This document shows positions 45,215 through 54,582 of a stretch of DNA of 64,000 bases, piece by piece. The stretch spans positions 53,053 through 117,052 of the forward strand of contig CAVUCH010000002.1 of assembly GCA_963739995.1 (NCBI GenBank). Reading direction: 5' to 3'. The notes under the pieces are model-generated. The model ran no database searches. It saw only the letters and a program-made list of their open reading frames with translations, and was not told the origin of the DNA. This DNA comes from CAVUCH01 sp963739995. Lineage in GTDB: Bacteria; Acidobacteriota; Vicinamibacteria; Vicinamibacterales; JAENWD01. The stretch's first letter is position 1. Each line of letters starts with the position of its first letter. The position numbers and the translations under genes are program-made.

Positions 45215-48200
45215 TCACCAGACCGTGTGGAGGCGGATCCGCACGGGGATCGCGTCCGGTGTGCCGTTCTGGACACGAATCAGGTAAGTACCCGCACTCT
45301 CGAGGGGCCGCACCGTCAGCAGACGGGCGCCAGACGGCGACACGTCGACAAAGCTGACGCCGGCTGCGTCGAGCTGCGGCTCCCAGCCCATGCTGTACCG
45401 GCGGATGGCGACAAGCGGCGAGCGCTGATCGGCGGACAGCGCCATCGCGTCGGCGAGCGAGACGTCTGGTCCGCTCGTCAAGGCGTAGCGGAACGTGAAA
45501 TGGCCACCCTGGCGTGCCGGCGTGTCCGTGTACCAGTAGTTGTTCATCACGTACGAGAAGAGCGTGGCGTCGCGCAGGTCGAGCGAGGCAGGCCAGAGGC
45601 CCCGGTTGATGTCGCCGAGCGTGACGAGCGGCGCGTCGGATGTCGCCCACGCGGCGGCTCCACCCGTCCCTTTCGCCCAGACGCCGCCCTGCGTGGTGAA
45701 CCATTGCCGGTTGGCGCCCGGCAACATGTCGGTGACGGGGTTCACCCAGGCGGTCGCGCCCTGGTACCTGACCTGGGGCTGTGGCAGCGCAAATGGAAAC
45801 GCGAAGTACACGCCCTCCTTCTTCAGGGTAGAGACCTTGTCGACCTCATTGGCAATCTCGATCCGATGCATGGCATCGAGCAAGGTGATCGTCGACACGA
45901 TCGCCGGCGTGTTCGTGGCTGTGGCGCGGCTCGTGACGACGGTGCCCCACGGATAGCGCCGCGCCTCCGACGGCGCTGTCAGCGTGGCGCGGTGAACCGT
46001 GAGCTCGGGCACGGGCAGGGTCACGTCGGCCGCGAGCAGCCGGTTGTCTTTGACGCTGCCAGGGATGAAGCCGCCAGGATCGCCTCCCGTGACGTACAGG
46101 TACTCGTTCATCCGGTAGGCGGACGCGGTATTCACCAGGTTCACTCCGGTGGCCTTGTCCACGAGGCGGACGATCGCGCCCGTGACCGGGTCGAGCTGCA
46201 TCGAGTACTGAGCGGTCTCGACTGTCGGCGTCGTCGGATCGAGCGCGACCGGTTCGCCAGCCGGTACGCGCCCGGGAGCGACCGCATAGAAGCGGTAACC
46301 CGTCGCAGGTACATCGGTCGCAAGGCAGCGGACGTCGTCATAACCGTTCTGCGATCGGATGATGCCGCAGGGGAGTGCCGCCCCGGTCGCCGGGTCCTCG
46401 AGGACTTCGCCTGTCTCGAGTTCGTAATCGAAGAGACCGGTGCGGCGGCGGCTCTCGCTGTTGAAGACGACTGTCCCTTGCCGACCGGCTCGCACCAGCT
46501 CGGCGACCTTGTCCATCGCCACCAGCCGAAGATCCTTGGTCTGCTGGAAGGCGGCCTCGGCCCATGCGCGGTGGGCGGCTTCACCTTCGCGCGTCCGGTA
46601 GCTGTCCGGGCGGCGAAACGAGTTGGCATCGCTCCAGACGTAGGTGTCGGCCAGCAGGATGTTGCGCCATGCCGCGTCGAATGGCGCCGGATCGAATCGG
46701 AGGTGGGGCTGGAGCCAGAGCGCGATGCTTTCGAAGATCTCTGCGGACACGACCTGCGCCTGCGCCGCGCGGATGAGAGCGGCGATTCTGGCGTCGGCGC
46801 CTGCTTCGTCTTCCCAGTACGCGCCGCCGTCGCCTTTGAGCGTCTGGATGCGATCGCCGAAGCGGCTGGTGATGTACTTGAAAAAGTCGCGCTGTGGCGC
46901 TGCGACGATCTTCGGATATGCGAACTCGCGGTTCCAGAGATCGAGGACGTCGGCATCGCCCCAGTGCCGCATCGGAATCTCGTCGTTGTGCAGCCCGAAG
47001 AGCTGCACCGCGTCGAACGGGAAGTCGGTCCGCTCGTACTGGGAGAGAAACAGCGGCAGCGACCGCGTGAGGCCAAGCAGCGACGGCGCGTAGCGGCCGG
47101 TCGAGGCGGCCTCGGCGTTCCACCCGCCCCAGGTCATGTCGTCCACGGCCGTGTACGAGACGCCGCTCCACACGAGCACCCGGCTGCCGTTCGGGGCTTC
47201 CCAGTAGAACGGCGACTTGAAGTTGAGCAGGCCGATCGGGTTGAGTGCCCCGCGGATCGGATCGCTGCCGTTGGTGAAGTATTTGATGCCCGCGTCAGCG
47301 AGCACCTGCGGAATCGCCCAGGTCACCGAGGGCTCGTCGGTCTGCGACGCCGAGTCGACGACGATGCCGTGGCGCTTCCCGGACCGCAAGGCAAACTCCA
47401 CCGACCGGTACAGCTCCTCAGGCGTCATCAGCCCGGTGAAGAAGTTGCCATAGAGCGCGTTCAAGCCCCAGCGGCCCGACTTCAGGTGACCGACGAGCTG
47501 CGCAGTCTGCGGCGTCTGTCGCGTCGCCAGATACGAGTCGAGGTTGGCGGCGGCGTCGAGCGTGAAGGAATACGAGGGATGCCGTGCCTGGATCGCCAGG
47601 GCCTTGTCGATGAAGCGGTTTTCCCACTCGAGCGTGCGGGCCGGCAGGTCGTTGTAGCCGAAATCGGCCTGTTCCATCGGCAGCGCGTAGACCGTCCACC
47701 GGCGCTTCGGCGTGAACGTTCCGCGGTAGACGGCCTGGTCGATGCCGTCGACGTGCAGAGTCACGGGTTCGGCCGTCCCGCTCACAGGCACCTCGAAGGT
47801 CGCCTCGAGATCGCCGGCATGGTCCTGGTTCGCGGCGACCGACAACTGGTGTTCGCCGACCGTGAGCCTGAGCGTCGTACGGCCGAGCGGTCGGGTCGTA
47901 CGGATACGCACGGCGGCCAGTTCAACGAGGCCGGACGAGCGCTGCTTGTAGAGGATCGTCGAGTCTACCGACGCGTCAGTGACGGTGGGCAGCTCGCCGT
48001 CCGGTCGTGATGTGAGCGAGAGGTCGTCGTAGAAGATGCCGAAGCCGTCGACGCACTCGAGTTCCAGCGTATTGGCACCGACCGCAAAGTGCGAGGGCGG
48101 AAGAAGGACGTCGAGCGTGGCGTACCCGAAGTATTGAAGGTTCCCGTTCCCCTCGCCGCCGTTCGGCCACCAGAGCTCCGGCGCCGGCCGCGGCTCGATC

Positions 48201-48644
48201 CGGTAGCTGCCGACCGTCCGGCCGTTCACGCTGACGACGTATCGTGGTGCGGCGGGCCGGCGGTGGCGCACGATCGCGTCGACGTGAAGAGCCACCGCGC
48301 CTCGGAGCGGCTGTGCGAGGTCGAACGCAATCCGGAACGGTGGAGTGGCAGGCCCGGGGGGCACCTCGGTCCAGTCGCGTTCCATGGTGCTCCGTCCGAC
48401 CACGGCGTCGAAGGTCGCCGGGTGGTAGGCGGGCCAATCGGCGGACGTGCTGGTGCCGGCGGAATAGACGACGGGCTTCGAGACGTCGATGGTCCGGGAG
48501 AATTCGCGAGAATGATCGATCCTGACGTCCGATCGTGAGGATTTCGGTGTCGTCCCGGGCCCCGAGCTCGAGCACCCCGGTGGCCGTGAGAAGGGTGCAG
48601 ATGACCACAGCCGAGTCGCGTAACGCTGTCCAGACTTGATACAC
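45215..48644 (-). CDS. secreted GH38-like glycosidase, frameshifted near the signal peptide
   Basis: Very large protein, about 1140 residues. The segment SYSFTLDAAANLDSYLATRQTPQTAQLVGHLKSGRWGLNALYGNFFTGLMTPEELYRSVEFALRSGKRHGI...SVTWAIPQVLADAGIKYFTNGSDP, then VLVWSGVSYTAVDDMTWGGW, resembles the GH38 alpha-mannosidase catalytic domain. A long beta-rich region follows (TVVFNSESRRRTGLFDYELETGEV...), as in GH38 C-terminal domains, and NEW-like sugar-binding modules precede it. The main frame lacks a signal peptide, but another frame from GTG 48644 encodes VYQVWTALRDSAVVICTLLTATGVLELGA and joins at about 48534 (one extra base). The start is uncertain; ATG 48664 in the main frame is the alternative. 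The substrate is unproven. Confidence 0.72.
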
Positions 48645-48661
48645 GATAATCGATAATATAT
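48635..48661 (-). promoter_or_regulatory. candidate GntR operator, copy 3 (diverged)
   Basis: On the minus strand it reads TATTATCGATTATCGTGTAT, close to TATAATCGATTATCGTTCAT in front of the TonB gene. It lies in the AT-rich gap between the divergent GH38-like and second GH67-like genes. It overlaps the inferred GH38 start, which either weakens that start or the operator call. Confidence 0.5.
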
Positions 48662-48712
48662 CATTGCGCCCGTACCGTTCTCTCTTCCGCGAGTACCAAG
48701 GAGGTTTCAGAT

Positions 48713-50785
48713 ATGCCGCGAACAGCCGGAGTGTGCGCCGTCGTTCTTCTGCTGACCGGTGGCGCTGCTGCCAGCCAAGCCCAGGCGCCGCCACGGGCTG
48801 AGGGGCGCGGCTCGAGGATCGCGTTATCAACGGCCACGGTCCTGGTGGATCCGGCAGAGCCTTCGTACGTCCAGTACGCGGCTCGTGATCTGAGCGCGTA
48901 CCTCGATCAGGTCAGGGGCACGCCCGTCCCGGCGGTGGAGGCGCGTAGTGCCAGCCGCACACGGGTCGCCATCGGCGCGGCCGCGGCGCGCACGCTGGGT
49001 GTGGAGCTCGGCGCGCTCGACGATCTGCGTGACGACGGGTTCGTCATCCGCTCGTTCGAGCACGCCGGCGGTCCGGTGCTTGCCGTGGCCGGCCGAAACC
49101 CGCGAGGCACCAACACGGGGGTGGCCACGCTGCTCCAGCTGATTCGCGCCGATGGCCGAGTCGCCTACGTGGATGCGCCGGTCGATCGACGCGAGAGTCC
49201 CAGCTACGCCGTGCGCGGAATTCACCTCAATGGCTGGCCGTTGAACCCGCCGTATTCGTTCCGCTCCTGGAAGGAGGCAGACTGGAAGCGCTTCGTAGAC
49301 ATCGCCTGGGCGCAGCGCATCAACCTCTTCTATCTGTGGCCCTTCATGGAGATCCTGCCGGTGCCCCTGTCGTCCGACGACGAGGCGTACCTGAAGGAGG
49401 TGCAACGCGTCGTGGAATACGCGCAACGGGAGCGCGGCATGGACGTGTGGATCATGCAGTCGGCCAACCGCATCGGCGTCGGCGATTGCGGCGTGCGAGA
49501 TCCGCGTGTGCGTCCGTACTGGGTCAACAACTGCCAGAAAGACATGAATCCGGCCGATCCCGCCCAATTCGAGCGGATTGAGCGGTCGTTCGACGCGTTT
49601 TACGCCATCGTGAACAACGCGAACGCCTACGTGATGATCGACTCCGACCCTGGTGGGTGGCCGCAGAGCCCGCTGAGCGATCAGGTGCGGATCTTCAAGG
49701 CCGCGCGTCGTCTGATCGACCGTCATGCCGTCGCGGGGACGCATCCGACGCTCGTCGACTGGATGCACGTCGGGTGGGGCCGCCACAAGTTCTTCACCTC
49801 GACCGATTCGGTCGTCGGCGCGTACGACTGGACGGACAAGAATCCTGACGAGAGCGATGTCGCGTTCATGGGGGAGACGATACGCACGTTCAAGGCACAG
49901 GTCGACGAGCCCTGGGGGCTCATCGCCGGGCAGCCGCCGTACCTGTCCGTCGTGGCGAAAGAGCAGGTGCTGGGTAAGACCGTGTACCTGCCATACGGCG
50001 CTATCGAGAGCGAGCCGGCCTTTCCGGCAACCAATCTCGGACAGGATTCGGTCCGGCGCGTCTTCACCCGGGCGGGTGAGTTCCCGGGTCTGCGTGGCGT
50101 CATGGGGAACAACCAGTTGATGCTGCTGCAGTTCCCGCGCACCTTCTATTTCTTCATGAGCGCGTGGAACACGCAGTATCTCGATCGCGCAGAACCAGAT
50201 GTCCTGCTCGACCTCGGCCGGCAGTTGTATCCCGCGCAGCAGCGCCTGATCGCCGAGGCTTTTCTCGCACTGCGCGACGACGACGCCGAGCGCATCGGAG
50301 CGCAGCTGTCACGTCTCGAAGCACTCGAAGGCGGCGCCGATCCCGGCCCGGCTGGCGCCGTAGGCCGGCTGCTCTTTCCCGATGCCCTCGCAGTTGTCCG
50401 CAATCTGCGGATGCAGCTCGAGATCCGGCAGGCCCGTCAGGCACTCATCGTGGCGATGCGCGGCCGTCCCACGAAGGCTGACGCGGCACGCCTGATCGAG
50501 CGTTACTTCGACCGGCTGCTCAAGTGGAACAGGGAGACGGGCTGGGACAAGATGATCGCCATCACCGTCTGGCCGCGTCCCATCTACGAGCCAGGCAAAG
50601 ACCTTACCGAAGCGCTGTACCGCCTGAAGCAGATCCTCGCCGAAGGGGCTCCCTATACGAGTTATGGGCGCATCGATGCGTTCTTCGCACCGATAACCAC
50701 CGCACTTCGCGCGAACTACGACGAGGATTCGGTCATGGTCGGCTGCGTCGAGCCGTTCAAGCTGGCCGTCGTGCAGAGCCAGTAG
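48713..50785 (+). CDS. secreted GH67/GH20-like glycosidase-related protein, paralogue 2
   Basis: 690 residues from ATG 48713, with AAGGAGG about 8 bases upstream. The signal peptide (GVCAVVLLLTGGAAASQAQA) is followed by VLVDPAEPSYVQYAARDLSAYLDQVRGTPV (alpha-glucuronidase-type N-domain). The central barrel-like region is almost word for word like that of paralogue 1 (AVRGIHLNGWPLN, FRSWKEADWKRFVDIAWAQRINLFYLWPFMEI, VWIMQSANRIGVGDCG, MIDSDPGGWPQSPLSDQVRIF, VDWMHVGWGRH, GVMGNNQLMLLQFPRTFYFF). Differences cluster after GWGRH, where this copy has an extra KFFTSTDSVVGAYDWTDKNPDE insertion. It probably acts on a related but not identical substrate. The adjacent operator suggests shared control. Confidence 0.82.
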   Translation: MPRTAGVCAVVLLLTGGAAASQAQAPPRAEGRGSRIALSTATVLVDPAEPSYVQYAARDLSAYLDQVRGTPVPAVEARSASRTRVAIGAAAARTLGVELGALDDLRDDGFVIRSFEHAGGPVLAVAGRNPRGTNTGVATLLQLIRADGRVAYVDAPVDRRESPSYAVRGIHLNGWPLNPPYSFRSWKEADWKRFVDIAWAQRINLFYLWPFMEILPVPLSSDDEAYLKEVQRVVEYAQRERGMDVWIMQSANRIGVGDCGVRDPRVRPYWVNNCQKDMNPADPAQFERIERSFDAFYAIVNNANAYVMIDSDPGGWPQSPLSDQVRIFKAARRLIDRHAVAGTHPTLVDWMHVGWGRHKFFTSTDSVVGAYDWTDKNPDESDVAFMGETIRTFKAQVDEPWGLIAGQPPYLSVVAKEQVLGKTVYLPYGAIESEPAFPATNLGQDSVRRVFTRAGEFPGLRGVMGNNQLMLLQFPRTFYFFMSAWNTQYLDRAEPDVLLDLGRQLYPAQQRLIAEAFLALRDDDAERIGAQLSRLEALEGGADPGPAGAVGRLLFPDALAVVRNLRMQLEIRQARQALIVAMRGRPTKADAARLIERYFDRLLKWNRETGWDKMIAITVWPRPIYEPGKDLTEALYRLKQILAEGAPYTSYGRIDAFFAPITTALRANYDEDSVMVGCVEPFKLAVVQSQ

Positions 50786-50788
50786 CCC

Positions 50789-52003
50789 GTGTCGTCCCGG
50801 CGCCCCCTTCAGTGTCGGCGCACTACCTGGCGCGGCCGGCCCGCGTACACGCTGGGTAACGGCATGCTCCGGTTGACGACGCTCACCGGCGGGGGGCACA
50901 TCGCCGAGGTGCGCCTGGAGAGGCCCGATGGTCTGCTGTCCGTCAATCCACTCTGGAACCCGCCGTGGCCGACGATCGATCCGCACACCTACCGTGAACC
51001 GCGGCATCGCCGCCGCTACGGCAGCCTCATTGAGGGACGACTGTTATCCGGCATCGCGGGTCACAGTCTCTGCCTCGACTACTTCGGCATTCCGTCAGCG
51101 GATGAAGTGCGACACGGGCTGTCGCTCCATGGCGAGGCGCCCTCCGCGCGGTGGCGCGCCACCAGGGTGTCGCGGACGGCAGGCCGCGTCAGCTGCGAGC
51201 TGCGCACGCGACTGCCCGCTGCCGGACTCGAGTTCCGCCGGACGATCTCGCTCCGGCACGGTGAGCAGGTGGTGTACTTCGACGAGACCGTCGGAAACAC
51301 GAGGAAGGCGGATCACTTCTTCCACTGGACCCAGCACGTAACGCTGGGCCCTCCGTTTCTCGCGCACGGCGATGCCGAGATCGCGGTGCCGGGCACGAGG
51401 GCGCTCACGTTTCCGCACGGCTACGACGAAGGCAAGGCCCTTCTCGCATCCAACCGCGAGTTCCGGTGGCCCGACGCGCCGCGGGCGGATGGCAGCGTCG
51501 CCGATCTCACGCGCACGCTGATCGCGCCCGGACTGGGGTTCGTCGTCGGCGTCCTCCTCGCCGATCGGGAGGTGGCGTTCGTCGCCGCCCTCAACCGGAA
51601 GCAGCGACTGATGCTCGGTTACTGCTTCCGCCGCGTCGATTTTCCCTGGGTCGCGATCTGGGAGGAGCACCGCGCGATCTCGGCGCCACCGTGGAAAGGG
51701 CGCACCGAGGCTCGTGGCTTGGAGTTCGGCACGACACCCCTGCCCGTCACACGACGCGAGGCGTTTCTGGCGTCGCGGCTGTTCGAGGAGCGGACGATGG
51801 CCTGCGTACCGGCCAGCGGCCACAAGTCGGTTCGGTATCTCGCGTTCCTCACCGATGTCCCGACCGACTTCGGCACCATCCGTGACATCGTTCTCGACGA
51901 CCGGGCCGTCCGGGTAATCGATGATGTGGGGCGATCGGTCGCGGTGCGGAGCGCTGGGCTCGGGGGAATGCTGGCGGATCGGCCGAAGAAGTCGAACGCG
52001 TAG
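50789..52003 (+). CDS. aldose-epimerase-like (DUF4432-type) protein
   Basis: 404 residues, GTG 50789, 3 bases after the previous stop. Beta-rich, with GNGMLRLTTLTGGGHIAEVRLERPDGLLSVNPLWNPPWPTIDP, GIAGHSLCLDYFGIPSADEVRHGLSLHGEAPSARWRATRV, GLEFRRTISLRHGEQVVYFDETVGNTRKADHFFHWTQHVTLGPPFL and VAIWEEHRAISAPPWKGRTEARGLEFGTTPLP. H in LSLHGEA, WTQHVTLGPPFL and the Glu in RTEARGLEFGTT are where galactose mutarotase-fold proteins keep His/Glu. No signal peptide. Possible roles are anomer conversion or isomerisation of the sugar released by the neighbouring glycosidase-like protein. Confidence 0.72.
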   Translation: MSSRRPLQCRRTTWRGRPAYTLGNGMLRLTTLTGGGHIAEVRLERPDGLLSVNPLWNPPWPTIDPHTYREPRHRRRYGSLIEGRLLSGIAGHSLCLDYFGIPSADEVRHGLSLHGEAPSARWRATRVSRTAGRVSCELRTRLPAAGLEFRRTISLRHGEQVVYFDETVGNTRKADHFFHWTQHVTLGPPFLAHGDAEIAVPGTRALTFPHGYDEGKALLASNREFRWPDAPRADGSVADLTRTLIAPGLGFVVGVLLADREVAFVAALNRKQRLMLGYCFRRVDFPWVAIWEEHRAISAPPWKGRTEARGLEFGTTPLPVTRREAFLASRLFEERTMACVPASGHKSVRYLAFLTDVPTDFGTIRDIVLDDRAVRVIDDVGRSVAVRSAGLGGMLADRPKKSNA

Positions 52004-52258
52004 TAGCGCGGGCTCGAGTCTGCTGTTTGGCGTGAGGGCGAGCGATCCGTTGACGTTCACGATCGTCTCGCTGTTGCTGACGGCAGCTGCCACTGCGGCC
52101 TGCTAGTTTCCAGCGCGACGTGCAATGACAGTCGACCCGATAGTGGCATTGCGTGTGACGTGATCGTGTAGGGGAAGCGCTTGTTCGGAGCGCTTAAGGC
52201 GTCCGCGCAATTCGCTGATTCACGTGCAATCCGAATGTAGGGCTGCCGACGCCGCGCG

Positions 52259-53155
52259 TTATGCGGAACCTCGCATCGTCGCGCGAGAGACCAGCGCCTC
52301 CGACGCGGCGATGAACCGATTCCGGTGCGACGCATCCGTCAGCTTCGGCGACGGCAGAATCGCGTGGCCCTTTCGGTCGAACATCGCGCCGCTATGGCGT
52401 TCGAGATCGGGAGCCACGAGGAGCGGTGCCACACGTTCGGCGTACGTCTCTGGGCTCGGAGCCATCCGCCCAATCAGCCACTCAATGACGCGCGACTTCA
52501 GCGTGTCTTTGCCGAGGAAGTTGTCCCGGATGTTCGTCTTGATCAGTCCGGGGTTGAGGCCGAAGAACGTCGCGTTCGGGTACCGCCCCGCTGCGTCGAG
52601 CACGAGCATCTCGTTGCCGGCGACGGTGTTCATGTGCACCGGCATCGCACGGTAGGCCTTCTCGGCGTTGAGATCGTCGAGCGTTCCGGCTTGGCCGCCG
52701 CCTGGATAGCCCATGATGAACACGCGCGGTTTCATCTGGGTCGCCGGTCGGCCCTGCCCGAGACGCGGGCCAATCTCGCGCAGGATCACCAGTCTGCTCA
52801 AGTAGCTGACCGCCATGTCGCGTTCGATGCCCTCCGCGGTCTCCTGGCGCTTCGGCGCGGCAAAGATCCCGCTGGTGAAGACGACGACGTCGAGTGTCTC
52901 CGCCGGTAAGGCTTTGCCAACACGCTCCGCCTCGCGCATCAGGCTGAGGTCCGCTTTGATGAACGCAATGCCCGGGACACCGGCGTCGCGGAACGTCTGG
53001 CCAACGACGATTACGTTCGCGCCCCGAGCTGCCAGCAAGCGGCTGATCGCCCGACCGAGGCCACCGGTTCCACCCACCACCGCGACCGTCCATCCTTTCA
53101 CGTCAAGGCTCGACGGATCGACGCGATGCCATGTCACGCTCTTGTCTCGCTTCAT
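52259..53155 (-). CDS. SDR-family oxidoreductase
   Basis: 298 residues from ATG 53155 (11 codons inside the open frame). Cofactor loop VVGGTGGLGRAISRLLAARGANVIVVG, VVVFTSGIFAAPKRQETAEGIERDMAVSYLSRL and RVFIMGYPGGGQAG. The usual Tyr-x-x-x-Lys is not obvious: EKAYRAMPVHMNTVAGNEML has Tyr but the Lys is displaced, so it belongs to the atypical fungal-type SDR branch and its activity is uncertain. It is the last gene of the minus-strand hydrolase run, 218 bases beyond the cupin-CMD stop. Confidence 0.78.
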   Translation of the reverse strand: MKRDKSVTWHRVDPSSLDVKGWTVAVVGGTGGLGRAISRLLAARGANVIVVGQTFRDAGVPGIAFIKADLSLMREAERVGKALPAETLDVVVFTSGIFAAPKRQETAEGIERDMAVSYLSRLVILREIGPRLGQGRPATQMKPRVFIMGYPGGGQAGTLDDLNAEKAYRAMPVHMNTVAGNEMLVLDAAGRYPNATFFGLNPGLIKTNIRDNFLGKDTLKSRVIEWLIGRMAPSPETYAERVAPLLVAPDLERHSGAMFDRKGHAILPSPKLTDASHRNRFIAASEALVSRATMRGSA

Positions 53156-53373
53156 GACGCTCCGAGCCTTTCCGGACGGTCGCCGCATTTATTTCATGCA
53201 GCGCAATCGGGATGCACCGCCGAGCAGCGTCACCGTCGTTCTCGGCTGGCGATCCTTGCTGAAGTGAGCGGCGCTCGCCTTCCGCGCGCGCATTTTATGC
53301 CACATTCGAGGAGCGCCTCGTGTCGAGCCACTCTCGTTCTTCATCTCGCGCCTAATGAGCTCGGAGAGCGCTG

Positions 53374-54582
53374 CTATTTGCCGAGCGCCTTCGTGACCGC
53401 CGCCATCGCCTTGGTCGCCTTGGCCCAGCCGGCGTAGAAGCCTAGATGAGTCAGAGCCTCGGTGATCTGCATGCGGGTTAGACCGCTCTCGAGCCCGCGG
53501 CGCAGGTAGACATCGAGCTGGTCGTCGTCACCCAGTGCGGCGAGTGCGGCGATTGTGGCCAGGCTCCGATCCCGCAGGGTGAGATCGGACCGTCGCCACA
53601 GGTCGTCGAACACCACTTCGTTGGTGAGCTGCACGAACTTCGGCGCGACGGACCCCAATTGATCGTTCACCGCCCGGGCCACTGCCGCATCTGAGGCGGG
53701 AGCTGGAAGGCGCGGGCGCACGCCGCGCAGTGCTGCGGTATCGACCTTCCGCGCGGTGTACACCTGGTCGTAGACTTCGAGCGCCGAGACCGCGCTCGGC
53801 CAGCCGCAGTAGATCGCCAGGTGCGCCAGGAGGCCGGAGGCCTCGCCTGGCTGTACGCCGTTGTCGAGCGCTCGGCCCAAGTGGCCCGCGAGCTGCGCAG
53901 GCTTTCCCGTCGCGATCAGGACCGAGATGGTCACCAGGCTGCGGTCACGTGGCGACAACTCGGCCCGCCTCCACACATCGCCGAACAGCACGTCGTCGGT
54001 GAGCGTTGCAAGGCCGGGCGCGATCTTTTGCTGCAGTGCTCCCGACGCGCGGGCGGCGCCCTGCTGCTGGCTCGAGGGTTGAGGCTGCTGTCGAGACTGT
54101 CCGTCCGGATTCGGCAGCACAGCGTTGTACTGCTCGTCGCTGACCGTTTCCATCCACTGCACGCGCGTGCCATCGCGGTGCTCGGTGATTGCGATGTGCG
54201 TCATGGACGCCTGCGGCGCAGCCCCGTGCCAGTGCTTCTCACCGGCCGGAATCCTCACGACGTCTCCCTGTCGAATCTCCTCGATGGGGTCACCCCATCG
54301 CTGGACACGGCCGGTGCCCGCCGTGACGATCAGGATCTGTCCTCGGGGATGCGTATGCCACGCCGTGCGCGCACCGGGCTCGAACGTGACGGACCCGCCA
54401 CTTGCATGTGAGGGGTCGAGCGCTTCGAACAGCGCCTCGACACGAACGCCACCCGTGAAGTTCTCCGCCGGTGCCGGGCTGGCGGCGCGAGAGCCGCCGC
54501 GCGTGATGACCAGCGGCTGAGCGTTCGTCGACGCCGAGGTGAGCAGAGCGACCGTCGTCAGCATCGCTGTGAACAGCTTCAT
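53374..54582 (-). CDS. cupin plus carboxymuconolactone decarboxylase-like protein
   Basis: 402 residues from ATG 54582, which overlaps the upstream stop by 4 bases. Signal peptide (FTAMLTTVALLTSASTNAQ). A cupin domain follows at about 40-125 (VTFEPGARTAWHTHPRGQILIVTAGTGRVQRWG, EIRQGDVVRIPAGEKHWHGAAPQASMTHIAI; metal-binding His in WHTHP and KHWHG). Two CMD domains follow (DDVLFGDVWRRAELSPRDRSLVTISVLIATGKPAQLAGHLGRALDNGVQPGEASGLLAHLAIYCGWPSAVSAL and NEVVFDDLWRRSDLTLRDRSLATIAALAALGDDDQLDVYLRRGLESGLTRMQITEALTHLGFYAGWAKA). The CMD Cys-x-x-Cys of AhpD is absent. The fusion is common; it is generally assigned to detoxification or aromatic catabolism without proof. Confidence 0.87.
   Translation of the reverse strand: MKLFTAMLTTVALLTSASTNAQPLVITRGGSRAASPAPAENFTGGVRVEALFEALDPSHASGGSVTFEPGARTAWHTHPRGQILIVTAGTGRVQRWGDPIEEIRQGDVVRIPAGEKHWHGAAPQASMTHIAITEHRDGTRVQWMETVSDEQYNAVLPNPDGQSRQQPQPSSQQQGAARASGALQQKIAPGLATLTDDVLFGDVWRRAELSPRDRSLVTISVLIATGKPAQLAGHLGRALDNGVQPGEASGLLAHLAIYCGWPSAVSALEVYDQVYTARKVDTAALRGVRPRLPAPASDAAVARAVNDQLGSVAPKFVQLTNEVVFDDLWRRSDLTLRDRSLATIAALAALGDDDQLDVYLRRGLESGLTRMQITEALTHLGFYAGWAKATKAMAAVTKALGK

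Noticed and set aside
45227..48010. 927-residue plus-strand open frame
   Set aside because: It is the antisense of the GH38-like gene, which has clear family motifs on the other strand.
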